This document shows, one piece after another, positions 43,921-52,531 of a stretch of DNA of 64,000 nt; positions within the stretch are counted from its first letter, which is position 1, and the number at the start of each line of letters is the position of its first letter. The notes below the pieces were generated by a model, which worked only from the letters and a program-made list of their open reading frames with translations, did no database searches and was not told where the DNA came from. The stretch lies in the NCBI GenBank assembly GCA_041602035.1, contig JBFIHA010000008.1, forward strand, positions 1 through 64,000. The letters are read 5' to 3'. Made by a program: the position numbers and the translations under genes. The DNA is from JAOTVV01 sp041602035 (GTDB lineage: Bacteria > Gemmatimonadota > Gemmatimonadetes > Gemmatimonadales > GWC2-71-9).

Positions 43921-44186
43921 CCGTGGCGAGCGCGCTTCGGGTGAGGGTTTCGGTCCCTGACGTGTGGGACATCGTCGAGGTTGCAGCGGCTCCCGAATGG
44001 TCCGTTCGACGACTCAAGCGGGCAGCGCTCGCCCTCGCTACCGGTCGCACCCTGAATCCGGACCAGTACGTGGTCAAGTATCGGGGCGCCCTGGTGACCG
44101 ACGAATCCGAGACGCTCGGGGCGCTGAAGGTCGCCGACCGCGCCTCCCTCATTGTGGTGTCCGCCCGGCGGCGGCCGGTCCGATAG
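43917..44186 (+). CDS. Ubiquitin-like (beta-grasp) small protein
   Basis: An 89-residue protein with a GTG start. The order of predicted elements is two strands (LRVRVSV, DIVEVAA), a helix (SVRRLKRAALALA), then PDQYVVKYRGALVTDESETLGALKVADRASLIVVSARR. This last stretch lines up with the ubiquitin segment from its Gln-Gln-Arg-Leu strand to the last strand. There is no C-terminal Gly-Gly; it ends RRRPVR, so conjugation is not supported. YukD/EsaB-type proteins are an alternative home. It is coupled to the preceding unknown gene. Confidence 0.78.
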   Translation: MTVASALRVRVSVPDVWDIVEVAAAPEWSVRRLKRAALALATGRTLNPDQYVVKYRGALVTDESETLGALKVADRASLIVVSARRRPVR

Positions 44187-44230
44187 CCTCCATCGGCTGA
44201 ACCCACCGTCGGCACCGACGATCGTCTCCT

Positions 44231-45142
44231 GTGTCGGTTCACATCGTCTGGCACCCGTCGTCACAGCTGCACGACGCTGGCCCCGGACATCCGGAGTCTC
44301 CGGCGCGAACCGCCGCCATCCTCGAACGGTTGCGCACCTGGGTCCCCCCGGAGCAACTCGCGTGGTGCGAGGCGACGCCTGCGACGGAGGATGCCGTCCG
44401 CCGGGTGCACGCCGCACCGTATGTCGATCGGCTCCGCGTGATGGCCGCGCGCGGGGGCGGCCGTCTCGATGCCGACACGTCCATGAACTCGTACTCGCTC
44501 GATGCGGCGCTCCACGCCGCCGGGGCCGTGGTCCTCGCCGTGCGCCTCGCGCTCACCACGGGTGAGAACGCCTTCGTCCCGGTCCGACCGCCCGGCCACC
44601 ACGCGACCGCGGACGCGGCGATGGGGTTCTGCCTCCTCAACAACGTGGTGATCGCGGCTCGCTCGGGCCTTGAGGACCTGGGAGCCGAGCGCGTGCTGAT
44701 CGTCGATTGGGACGTGCACCACGGCAACGGTACCCAGGCGTTGGTGGAGCGGGAGCCGCGCATCCGGTATGTGTCGCTTCATCAATGGCCCCTCTATCCC
44801 GGCACCGGCCTGGAACGCGAGCGGGGGGTGGGCAATATCTTCAACGTTCCCCGCCCTCCGCATCTGCCCCGGGAGCACTACCTCCGCGACCTGGACGAGG
44901 CGGTGGAGCGCGCCACGGACGGCTGGGCGCCTGATCTCGTCCTCATCTCGGCGGGGTTCGATGCGATGGCCGGTGACCCGCTCGCCGGCTTCACGCTGGA
45001 GCCGCCCGACTATGCGACCTGGGTCGATCGATGGAGGAGGTATGCCGTACCCATGGTATCGGTCCTCGAGGGAGGCTACGTGCCCCACCGCATCGCCGAC
45101 GCGGCCGCCGCCCATGTTCGGGCCTTGACAGCGGGCAGTTGA
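44231..45142 (+). CDS. Histone-deacetylase-superfamily amidohydrolase
   Basis: A 303-residue zinc deacetylase with a GTG start. RPPGHHA holds the tandem histidines at 123-124; probable zinc ligands are D161 and H163 in DWDVHHGNGT and D244 in SAGFDA, and Y283 in LEGGY is the catalytic tyrosine. Bacterial members include acetylpolyamine amidohydrolases and acetoin-utilisation-type proteins. Polyamine genes 4 kb downstream make an acetylpolyamine substrate possible, but this is inference. Confidence 0.9.
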   Translation: MSVHIVWHPSSQLHDAGPGHPESPARTAAILERLRTWVPPEQLAWCEATPATEDAVRRVHAAPYVDRLRVMAARGGGRLDADTSMNSYSLDAALHAAGAVVLAVRLALTTGENAFVPVRPPGHHATADAAMGFCLLNNVVIAARSGLEDLGAERVLIVDWDVHHGNGTQALVEREPRIRYVSLHQWPLYPGTGLERERGVGNIFNVPRPPHLPREHYLRDLDEAVERATDGWAPDLVLISAGFDAMAGDPLAGFTLEPPDYATWVDRWRRYAVPMVSVLEGGYVPHRIADAAAAHVRALTAGS

Positions 45143-45213
45143 GGCATGTCGACTCGCGTTCCGAGCGCCGTCGGTCGGGTAGTCGTCCAGAGGGCGGGGG
45201 GGTAAGTTCGGTC

Positions 45214-45954
45214 ATGCCCATGAGGCTGTCTCCCACCCAATTCACAGCGGTCATCCAGCCGTGGGCGGAGGTGGCAGAACCGATCCACCAACGCCTGGCC
45301 CGCCTCGTCGATGCCGAGCCGGGACAAGAAGTGTTGTGGATCGGGTGTGGCTCCGGCCGGCCGGTCCTCTGGTGGACCAAGCGCTTCGAAACGCACGTCG
45401 AGGGCATCGATCCCGATCCCAAGGCGATCGATGCAGCCGAAGCCGCGGCACGGGAGACTGGGCTCTCGCGGTACGCCACGTTCCAAACCGCCCAGCCGAC
45501 GGACCTGCCGCACGAGGCTGGGGTGTTCGACCTGACGTGCGCCGACCTCCTCCACCTGCTCGGCGCGGACGGTGCCCAGGTCCTCAGGGAAGCGACACGC
45601 GTGGCGCGCCCCATGAGCACCGTGGCGGCGCTGGTTCCCTGTTGGCTCTCGACACCCGACCCGACCCACGCGAGCATGCTGGCCTCGATCGGGATCGTTC
45701 CGCAGCTCCTCATGGAGTGGAAGAGCGCATTCCGCTTGGCCGGGGTGGTGGAGATCACGGTCGAGGATTCCGCCCTCGATGGCGGGTGGATTGCGCAGGG
45801 GACCTTTGGCACCCTCGTACGCAGTTGGTGGGCGGCGCGGTGGGCGGGCGTCACCACGGTCCTGAGCCCGGAGTTCAAGGCACTGCGCGCGCTGGCACAG
45901 GGCCGGGTGCTGGGGTTGTCGATCATCAAGGGGATCCGTTGGCCACACCAGTGA
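45214..45954 (+). CDS. Class I SAM-dependent methyltransferase
   Basis: A 246-residue protein. Motif I is VLWIGCGSGRPVLWW near 40-54, followed by EGIDPDPKAID and a motif-II-like VFDLTCADLLHLLG. The rest, with STPDPTHASMLASIGI, is substrate-binding and unassigned. The ATG at 45214 is preferred; an ATG six bases on would also work. Its stop overlaps the priA GTG start. Confidence 0.88.
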   Translation: MPMRLSPTQFTAVIQPWAEVAEPIHQRLARLVDAEPGQEVLWIGCGSGRPVLWWTKRFETHVEGIDPDPKAIDAAEAAARETGLSRYATFQTAQPTDLPHEAGVFDLTCADLLHLLGADGAQVLREATRVARPMSTVAALVPCWLSTPDPTHASMLASIGIVPQLLMEWKSAFRLAGVVEITVEDSALDGGWIAQGTFGTLVRSWWAARWAGVTTVLSPEFKALRALAQGRVLGLSIIKGIRWPHQ

Positions 45955-48368
45955 CCGCTGCGATCTGCTCGGTCGCGCTCCCCATTCCAAGTTCACGACC
46001 CTACAGCTACGCCGTGCCCGCGGCGCTCGGCGATCGGGTAGCCCGGGGCGCTCGCGTCGTCGTGCCGGCGCGTGGCCGCGAGTTGGTGGGCATTGTCCTT
46101 GAGGTGGATGGGACGGTTCGGGATGCGGGGGACGACCTCAAGTCGGTGCTGCTCGCTCCGGACGCGACGCCTGTGGTCTCCGGGAACCTGCTCGAGCTTG
46201 CCTCGTGGATGGCGCGGTACTACGCGTGTGCCATCGGCCTCACGCTCCGCACGATGCTCCCCGCCGCGCTGTGGGGGAGCTCGCGGTTGACCGCTCGCCT
46301 GCTCGATACGGGGCGTGCTGCCGGTGGGACCAGCCGCCTCGTGATGCAGGCGCTCGAAGCTAGGGGCGGGCACGCCACCGCGACCGCCTTGGCGCGACAG
46401 CTGCGGCGACCTGTCTGGGACGTGTTGCAGCGGCTCGCACGGTCGGGCGCGCTGGCGCTGGAGACCGAGGCCCCCGATCTGGGCCCCCGCGCGCGCACCG
46501 AGCGGATCGTCACGCTCCTGAGGGCCCTTCCAACGCTTCTCGAGCGCGACCGCGAGTTCGGGCGGGCGCGACGACAGCGTGAGGCGTACGAGTCCGTCGA
46601 CGCGGCCGGCGGAGCGATGCCCGTCCGCCTGCTGTCCCAACTCGGTTTCTCCGCATCCGTCGTCCGCGGCCTCGTCGACCGTGGCGTCGCGCGTATCGAC
46701 GAGCGGGTCGAGGCACGCGATCCGTTTCGGAATGTGGAGGGGACCGCGCCTGCCACGCCCAGCGAGGATCAGCGACGCGCCATCGATGCCACGGCGGGGG
46801 GAGCGCCAGGCACCGCCGTGACGCTGTTTGGGGTCACGGGCAGCGGGAAGACGCTGGTCTACCTCGAGTCGCTTCGCGCGGCCGTTCGGCGCGGCGGCGG
46901 AGCCATCGTCTTGGTCCCGGAGATCGCGCTCACCCCGCAGACCGTCGCGCGGGTACGAGGCGTGTTCGGTGACACGGTGGCCGTGCTGCACAGTGGGCTT
47001 TCGGCCGGGGAGCGCGTCGACGCGTGGTGGGGGTTGGCGAGTGGCGCCAAGCGTGTCGCTGTGGGTGCGCGCTCGGCGGTGTTCGCGCCCCTACCGAATC
47101 TGGCGGCGATTGTCGTGGACGAGGAGCACGACGGCAGCTACAAACAGGGGGAGCAGCCACGGTATCATGCGCGGGACGTGGCTCTCAAACGTGGTCGACT
47201 GGAGGGCGCACGGGTGGTGCTTGGGAGTGCGACACCCTCACTCGAGACGTGGGCGCGACGTGACCGAATCCCGGTCGTCACCTTGCCCTCGCGAGTGGGG
47301 GAACAACCGCTGCCGCCGGTGGCGTTGGTGGACATGCGGTCGGAGCCGCGGGTGGCCGACGCGCGCGCGGTGCCGTGGTCCGTCACGCTGGATGACGCGG
47401 TACAGGACGCACTGACCGCTGGTGACCAGGTCATGCTCCTGCTCAATCGGCGCGGACTTGCGCACTTCCTGCAGTGCCGAGCGTGCGGCCACGTGTGGAC
47501 GTGTCCCGCCTGCAGTATCTCGCTCACCGTGCATACGGGGCCGGCAGGGTTGCGGTGCCACTACTGCGGGCACCAGCAACGTGTCCCGGACGCTTGTCCA
47601 GCCTGTGACGGAGCCGTGCACCGATCCCGGGGGGTCGGGACGCAGTCCGTCGAACGGTGGCTGGGCGAACGGTTTCCCACTGCCCGGCTGGCGCGAATGG
47701 ATGCGGATACCACCACAGGAAAATGGTCGCATCAACGGATCCTCGATGCCGTACAGCGACGCGAGGTGGACCTGCTCGTCGGGACGCAGATGATCGCAAA
47801 GGGCCTCGATTTCCCGGGCGTGACGCTCGTCGGAGTGGTTGACGGTGACACGGCGCTTCATCTGCCGGACTTCCGAGCTGCGGAGCGCACCTTCCAACTG
47901 GTGGCACAGGTTGCCGGTCGCGCCGGCCGTGGCCCGCGCGGTGGACGCGTGGTGGTGCAGACCCATACGCCGACGCATTACGCGTTGGTGGCGGCGGCGG
48001 CCCACGACTTCCAGACGTTTGCGGCCCGGGAACTCGCGGCGCGCCAATCACCACCCTATCCGCCGCACGTCGGGCTCGCGAACCTCGTGGTGAGCGGCCT
48101 CCACGACAGCGCCGTGGCGGACGCGGCGGTCGCGCTCGGGGCGTGGCTCGAGGGACTCATCGGCGCGAGAGCGTCCGGGCAGGTGGATGTCGTTGGACCG
48201 GCTCCCGCGCCGCTCAGCCGGATCAAGCGACGGTGGCGGTGGCACCTGTTGCTGCGATCGGCCGACCGACGCCTCCTGGGACGCCTGCTGCGCTACACGT
48301 CGCGCCGCGCCCCCCGCCCAAAGGCGGTGCGTGTCGTGATCGACCGCGATCCCGTGTCGCTCCTTTGA
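45951..48368 (+). CDS. priA: Primosomal replication protein N' (helicase PriA)
   Basis: An 805-residue 3'-5' helicase that restarts collapsed replication forks. The N-terminal DNA-binding region begins AICSVALPIPSSRPYSYAVP. Walker A GVTGSGKT is at 294-301 and the DEEH box at 390-393. Eight cysteines in four CxxC pairs (CRAC, CPAC, CHYC, CPAC) form the zinc domain. QVAGRAGRG is motif VI. The GTG at 45951 overlaps the methyltransferase stop; a TTG 12 bases earlier is possible. Confidence 0.95.
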   Translation: MTAAICSVALPIPSSRPYSYAVPAALGDRVARGARVVVPARGRELVGIVLEVDGTVRDAGDDLKSVLLAPDATPVVSGNLLELASWMARYYACAIGLTLRTMLPAALWGSSRLTARLLDTGRAAGGTSRLVMQALEARGGHATATALARQLRRPVWDVLQRLARSGALALETEAPDLGPRARTERIVTLLRALPTLLERDREFGRARRQREAYESVDAAGGAMPVRLLSQLGFSASVVRGLVDRGVARIDERVEARDPFRNVEGTAPATPSEDQRRAIDATAGGAPGTAVTLFGVTGSGKTLVYLESLRAAVRRGGGAIVLVPEIALTPQTVARVRGVFGDTVAVLHSGLSAGERVDAWWGLASGAKRVAVGARSAVFAPLPNLAAIVVDEEHDGSYKQGEQPRYHARDVALKRGRLEGARVVLGSATPSLETWARRDRIPVVTLPSRVGEQPLPPVALVDMRSEPRVADARAVPWSVTLDDAVQDALTAGDQVMLLLNRRGLAHFLQCRACGHVWTCPACSISLTVHTGPAGLRCHYCGHQQRVPDACPACDGAVHRSRGVGTQSVERWLGERFPTARLARMDADTTTGKWSHQRILDAVQRREVDLLVGTQMIAKGLDFPGVTLVGVVDGDTALHLPDFRAAERTFQLVAQVAGRAGRGPRGGRVVVQTHTPTHYALVAAAAHDFQTFAARELAARQSPPYPPHVGLANLVVSGLHDSAVADAAVALGAWLEGLIGARASGQVDVVGPAPAPLSRIKRRWRWHLLLRSADRRLLGRLLRYTSRRAPRPKAVRVVIDRDPVSLL

Positions 48369-48380
48369 CGGCACGGTGTC

Positions 48381-48409
48381 TTGATAGGGGTGGGGCACGC
48401 CAATATCTT
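48381..48409 (+). promoter_or_regulatory. Sigma-70-like promoter before the arginine-decarboxylase cassette
   Basis: TTGATA and TATCTT are 17 bases apart (5 of 6 and 4 of 6 matches), 12 bases after priA ends. The predicted start near 48416 leaves about 22 bases, with GAGGGA as ribosome site, before the GTG at 48438. Confidence 0.6.
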
Positions 48410-48437
48410 GGACGCGCTCTTGTCATCCTGAGGGAAT

Positions 48438-48932
48438 GTGAACGCTGAGACGTATGCGCGGGCGGTGGCCGCCCCGGGAGTCGGACCGGGCTGGACTCGC
48501 GTTGCGCAGTCGATCGCCGACATGGTGTCCGCCGACGCCATCGACCGGGTCTGGCTGTTCGCGCCGATTCGTCGGGAAGAGCGCGAATGGGGAACGGCGG
48601 TTGTCGCCTGCCGGACGGATGATGACCGGCGGCGACTGCTCACCGCGAGCTACCTGCTGGTCGTGCGGGGCCGCGAGCGCGGCCAGGGACGCGTTACGGT
48701 GGAGGAAGTCGGCGAGAGTCCTCCGGCCGTGGTGCACGAAGTGATTGCCGGGGTGCAGGAACGCACGGGCGAGGTCCATCCGCCCATCGAGGTCCCCGCC
48801 GATCGATGGTTCCACGAGAACGGCGTCTACCCCGTCACCGCGGCGGACGACGCCCCACAGCCGACTCCTGACCGGGTTGCCGGCCCGGAGACGTCCACCG
48901 CCACCTTCCAGGGAGGCGCTCACCGTGATTGA
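48438..48932 (+). CDS. Unknown protein, first gene of the polyamine cassette
   Basis: A 164-residue soluble protein not recognised. It has an N-terminal alpha/beta region (MVSADAIDRVWLFAPIRREEREWGTAVVACR and on) and a proline-rich, probably disordered end after residue 140. GTG start with its own promoter upstream. It overlaps the arginine decarboxylase start by eight bases, so it is made together with that enzyme. A role in enzyme maturation or regulation is a guess from position only. Confidence 0.78.
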   Translation: MNAETYARAVAAPGVGPGWTRVAQSIADMVSADAIDRVWLFAPIRREEREWGTAVVACRTDDDRRRLLTASYLLVVRGRERGQGRVTVEEVGESPPAVVHEVIAGVQERTGEVHPPIEVPADRWFHENGVYPVTAADDAPQPTPDRVAGPETSTATFQGGAHRD

Positions 48933-49485
48933 CCCTGTTACCTTCCTCCCTACCAAGGCATTCCTCACCAAGGGAGTCGGTCGCCACAAGGAGAAGTTGA
49001 CGAGCTTCGAGCTCGCCCTTCGGGAGGCGGGCATCGCGCAGTACAACCTGGTTCGCGTCAGTTCCATTTGGCCACCGCATTGTGAGCTCGTGGCGCGCGA
49101 GAAGGGCGTCAAGCTGCTGCAGCCTGGACAGGTCGTGTTTTCCGTCGTCGCCGAGGCCTCCACGAACGAGCCGTCACGTCTGGCCACGGCAGCCATCGGT
49201 CTGGCGATTCCGGCCGACGCGAGCCATCACGGCTACATCTCCGAGCATCATGCCTTCGGCCAGCGCCAGCAGCCGGCGGGCGATTACGCCGAAGATCTGG
49301 CCGCCAGCATGCTCGCCACCGTGTTGGGTGTGCCGTTCGATCCGGAACTGGCCTGGGACGAGCGCCGCGAGCAGTGGCGCCTGTCCGGTGAGATCGTGGA
49401 CTCCATGAACATCAGCTGCTCCGCCGAGGCCCAGGACGACGGACGCTGGGTGACCGCCGTGAGCGCCGTCGTGTTCTGCGGGTGA
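48925..49485 (+). CDS. pdaD: Pyruvoyl-dependent arginine decarboxylase
   Basis: A 186-residue proenzyme converting arginine to agmatine. Self-cleavage is expected between S46 and S47 in LVRVSSIWPP, giving a beta chain and an alpha chain with a pyruvoyl group. LQPGQVVFSVVAE, ISEHHAFGQ and LSGEIVDSMNIS continue the family pattern. This type is known from archaea, chlamydiae and some bacteria, unlike the PLP-dependent SpeA. The GTG start overlaps the unknown gene, and the stop overlaps agmatinase. Confidence 0.94.
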   Translation: MIDPVTFLPTKAFLTKGVGRHKEKLTSFELALREAGIAQYNLVRVSSIWPPHCELVAREKGVKLLQPGQVVFSVVAEASTNEPSRLATAAIGLAIPADASHHGYISEHHAFGQRQQPAGDYAEDLAASMLATVLGVPFDPELAWDERREQWRLSGEIVDSMNISCSAEAQDDGRWVTAVSAVVFCG

Positions 49486-50429
49486 ACGAGTTCCGGGATC
49501 GCGGGGGTCACAAGCTCCCACCGCCCTTGGAGTCGCTGGCGTGGGCCCCGCCGGAGTCGTTTCTCGGCCTGCCGGCCGACACATGCCCCTACGCGGACGC
49601 GCCAGTGGTCGTGCTGCCGGTGCCCTACGAGGCGACGGTCTCGTACATGGGCGGCACGCGGCTCGGGCCACGGGCCCTGTTGCACGCGTCGCGCTTCATC
49701 GAGTTGTACGATCACGAGTTGGACGTGGAGCCGTACCGGGTGGGCGTCCATACGCTGCCAGAGTTGTTGCTTTCGGGAGCAGGTCCCGAGGTGGCACTGC
49801 AGGAACTGCGGACGGCGTATGACGGGCTCCTGGATGACGGTAAGTTCGTGATCCTGCTGGGCGGCGAGCACTCGGTGTCGGGTCCCCCGATTCTCGCTCA
49901 CGCCGACCGCGTGGGGCGCCCGCTATCGGTGCTCCAGTTCGACGCCCACACCGACCTCCGGGAGGAGTACGAGGGCACGCCTCTCTCCCATGCGTGCGTC
50001 ATGCATCGCGTGCACGAACGGGTTCGGCTGGTCCCGGTCGGCATCCGCGCCCTCACGGCCGAGGAACGAGCATTGACGCGGGCCCGAGACATCCCGGTGG
50101 TGTTCGGGCATGAACTGGCGCGACCCGGGTGGAGCGATCGGGTGCTGGCGGCTTTGGGGGACGACGTCTACATCACGTTCGACGTGGACTACTTCGACCC
50201 GGCCATCATGCCAGCCACCGGCACGCCGGAGCCCGGAGGGGGGCAGTGGTATCCCACCCTCGAGCTCCTCGAGGCCGTGTTCCGAACTAAGCACGTGGTG
50301 GGCTGTGACGTCGTGGAGCTGGCTCCGCTTCCCGGCATGGTCGCACCGGACTTCCTCGCGGCCAAGCTGGTCCACAAGCTGCTCGCCTTCTTCGCGCGGC
50401 ATCAACACGGTCGGGAACGGACGACCTAG
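49482..50429 (+). CDS. speB: Agmatinase (ureohydrolase family)
   Basis: A 315-residue dimanganese enzyme splitting agmatine into putrescine and urea. Metal ligands are H130 in GGEHS, D154, H156 and D158 in DAHTD, and D234 and D236 in FDVDYFDP. GTG start in a 4-base overlap with the decarboxylase. With that gene it makes a complete arginine-to-putrescine route. Other ureohydrolases (arginase) are less likely given the neighbour. Confidence 0.93.
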   Translation: MNEFRDRGGHKLPPPLESLAWAPPESFLGLPADTCPYADAPVVVLPVPYEATVSYMGGTRLGPRALLHASRFIELYDHELDVEPYRVGVHTLPELLLSGAGPEVALQELRTAYDGLLDDGKFVILLGGEHSVSGPPILAHADRVGRPLSVLQFDAHTDLREEYEGTPLSHACVMHRVHERVRLVPVGIRALTAEERALTRARDIPVVFGHELARPGWSDRVLAALGDDVYITFDVDYFDPAIMPATGTPEPGGGQWYPTLELLEAVFRTKHVVGCDVVELAPLPGMVAPDFLAAKLVHKLLAFFARHQHGRERTT

Positions 50430-50450
50430 TCCGGGCGTTTTCCTGCGATA

Positions 50451-51176
50451 ATGGGCACGGAATCGGTTAGCCTGGCCGTCGCGTTCGTCGCCGGCATCCT
50501 GAGTTTCCTCTCTCCATGCGTGCTGCCGCTCGTCCCCAGCTACGTGTCGTTCATCACCGGGCTCTCCCTGGAGGAGCTGGGGGACCGTCGTTGGACCGCC
50601 GTCGTACACGCCCTGCTCTTCATCAGCGGCTTCACGATCATCTTCTTAGCGTTCGGGGCGACGGCGACCCAGCTGGGCCGGTTTCTGAAACAGCATCAGG
50701 TCTGGCTCGAGCGTGGGGGAGGACTCCTGATCGTGTTCTTCGGTCTCTACCTGCTCGGCGTGCTCAAGTGGGGCACGCTCGCTCGCGAACGGCGGGTTCA
50801 CCTCCAGGACAAGCCGGTCGGCTATCTGGGCAGCGTGCTCGTCGGCCTGGCGTTCGGGGCCGGCTGGACGCCGTGCATTGGACCGATCCTCGGGTCGATT
50901 CTGATGTACACCAGTGTGAAAACCTCGCTGGGACAGGGTCTCCTGCTGTTGTTCGCCTACTCGATGGGCTTGGCGCTGCCGTTTCTCCTGGCGGCACTGG
51001 CGGTCGAGCGCTTCATCGAGTGGTTCAAGAGGTTCCGACGGTTCATCCCGCTGACGACGAGAATCGCCGGTGGAATCCTCGTGGTCGTTGGCCTGCTGCT
51101 CGTGTCGGGCTACTTCTCCTTGCTCGCCGCCTGGCTCCAGGGACTGACACCCGACTTCCTGCGCGAGCGGCTGTAG
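50451..51176 (+). CDS. ccdA: Cytochrome c biogenesis protein CcdA (DsbD membrane domain)
   Basis: A 241-residue inner-membrane thiol transporter with six predicted helices. The redox cysteines lie in LSPCVLPLVPS (helix 1) and GWTPCIGPILG (helix 4). It carries electrons from cytoplasmic thioredoxin to extracytoplasmic partners such as ResA-type proteins for cytochrome c maturation. It starts 21 bases after agmatinase; the functional link to polyamines is not obvious. Confidence 0.93.
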   Translation: MGTESVSLAVAFVAGILSFLSPCVLPLVPSYVSFITGLSLEELGDRRWTAVVHALLFISGFTIIFLAFGATATQLGRFLKQHQVWLERGGGLLIVFFGLYLLGVLKWGTLARERRVHLQDKPVGYLGSVLVGLAFGAGWTPCIGPILGSILMYTSVKTSLGQGLLLLFAYSMGLALPFLLAALAVERFIEWFKRFRRFIPLTTRIAGGILVVVGLLLVSGYFSLLAAWLQGLTPDFLRERL

Positions 51177-51199
51177 CCGCATCCCACCCCACACGCAGG

Positions 51200-51231
51200 G
51201 CGCCCGGCCACCGAGGAAAGTAACCGGGCGC
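51200..51231. terminator. Hairpin between convergent ccdA and fba
   Basis: GCGCCCGG and CCGGGCGC form an 8-bp stem around 16 bases, in the 80-base gap between the two convergent stops. No T-tract is present on either strand, so the terminator function is tentative. Confidence 0.45.
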
Positions 51232-51256
51232 CGATCCGCTCGGTTGGTCGGTGCGA

Positions 51257-52276
51257 CTAGGCGGCCGTCTCCATGGCCGGCGTGTACTTGCCGTGCCGGG
51301 CGGCCCCGTTGAGCTTGGCGCGGCGATAGTAGGCCTTCTGCGCCGCGCTGACCTGAGGAGCCTTGCCACCCCACGCCTCTAGGGCCGAGGCTTGGAGGGC
51401 TCGCCCGTAGGAGAAGCTCAACTCCCAGGGGAGACCCGACAGACGATTCATGGCGTTCAGGTGGACCGTCGCCTCGGTCTCGCTTTGCCCGCCGGACAGG
51501 AACACGATGCCTGGGACGGCAGCGGGCACGCACCGGCGCAATACATCGACCGTGACGTCGGCCACCTGTCCGATGCTCGCCTGCGTCGAGCAGGTCTTGC
51601 CTGGAAGCACCATGTTCGGCTTGAGCAACGTGCCCTCGAGGACCACACGGTGGGCGTGGAGATGAAAGTAGAGGCTCTTGAGCGTTGTCTCGGTGACGTC
51701 GGCACAACGCCCGATGGTGTGGTCGCCGTCCATCAAGACCTCCGGTTCCACAATCGGCACCAAGCCCGCTTCCTGTGACAGCGCCGCGTACCGTGCCAAC
51801 GCGTGAGCATTCGCGTCGATGCAGAACCGCGTGGGAATCCCGTTGCCGATCGTGATCACGGCGCGCCACTTGGTGAACCGCGCTCCCAGCTTGGCGTACT
51901 CCGCGAGCCGCTCGCGGAGGCCGTCGAGTCCCTCGGTGATCTTCTCGCCAGGGAAGCCCGCGAGCGCCTTGGCACCGGAGTCGACCTTGATGCCGGGAAT
52001 GCTCCCAGCCTTGGCCAGCACCGCTGGGAAGGGCGTGCCGTCGGCCGCCTTCTGACGAATGGTCTCGTCGAACAGGATGACGCCGCTGACGAACTCGCCG
52101 ATGCCCTTGGTGGTGAAGAGCAGCTCGCGGTAGGCGCGCCGGTTCTGTTCGGTGGATGGGATCCCGATCTTCTTGAATCGCTTCTCGATGGTGCCGAAGC
52201 TCTCATCGGCGGCGAGGATGCCTTTTCCCTTGGCCACGATGGCCTGAGCAGTAATAGCGAGCTTCTCGATATCCAT
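51257..52276 (-). CDS. fbaB: Fructose-bisphosphate aldolase, class I
   Basis: A 339-residue Schiff-base aldolase of the animal/plant type. LAADESFGTIEKRFKKIGI at 21-39, FTKWRAVI around 134-141, VEPEVLMDGDH at 177-187 and the Schiff-base lysine K219 in LLKPNMV are conserved. It interconverts fructose 1,6-bisphosphate with the two triose phosphates. The ATG at 52276 follows AGAGGAA and gives the family N-terminus; longer frames upstream are not conserved. The symbol is approximate. Confidence 0.94.
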   Translation of the reverse strand: MDIEKLAITAQAIVAKGKGILAADESFGTIEKRFKKIGIPSTEQNRRAYRELLFTTKGIGEFVSGVILFDETIRQKAADGTPFPAVLAKAGSIPGIKVDSGAKALAGFPGEKITEGLDGLRERLAEYAKLGARFTKWRAVITIGNGIPTRFCIDANAHALARYAALSQEAGLVPIVEPEVLMDGDHTIGRCADVTETTLKSLYFHLHAHRVVLEGTLLKPNMVLPGKTCSTQASIGQVADVTVDVLRRCVPAAVPGIVFLSGGQSETEATVHLNAMNRLSGLPWELSFSYGRALQASALEAWGGKAPQVSAAQKAYYRRAKLNGAARHGKYTPAMETAA

Positions 52277-52531
52277 GACTTCGTTCCTCTCGAACTGCGG
52301 ACCTGATGGTGCGGTTGACGTGCCGCTCCCGCACGGCGTGGGCGGCGACTGGAACTTATGGGGGTACCGGTGACCCCGCCACCCAGGCCTGCGCTCCCTG
52401 GCTGAGGGTGGGAGTTGACCTACGGGGCGGATCCGATGAATGTACGGCAATGGCCGAAACGACGGTGGTCGGCGGAGGAACCGCGGCGCCGGAGGCGACC
52501 GCGTGACACTACTTGGAACGGAGGGAAGCCC

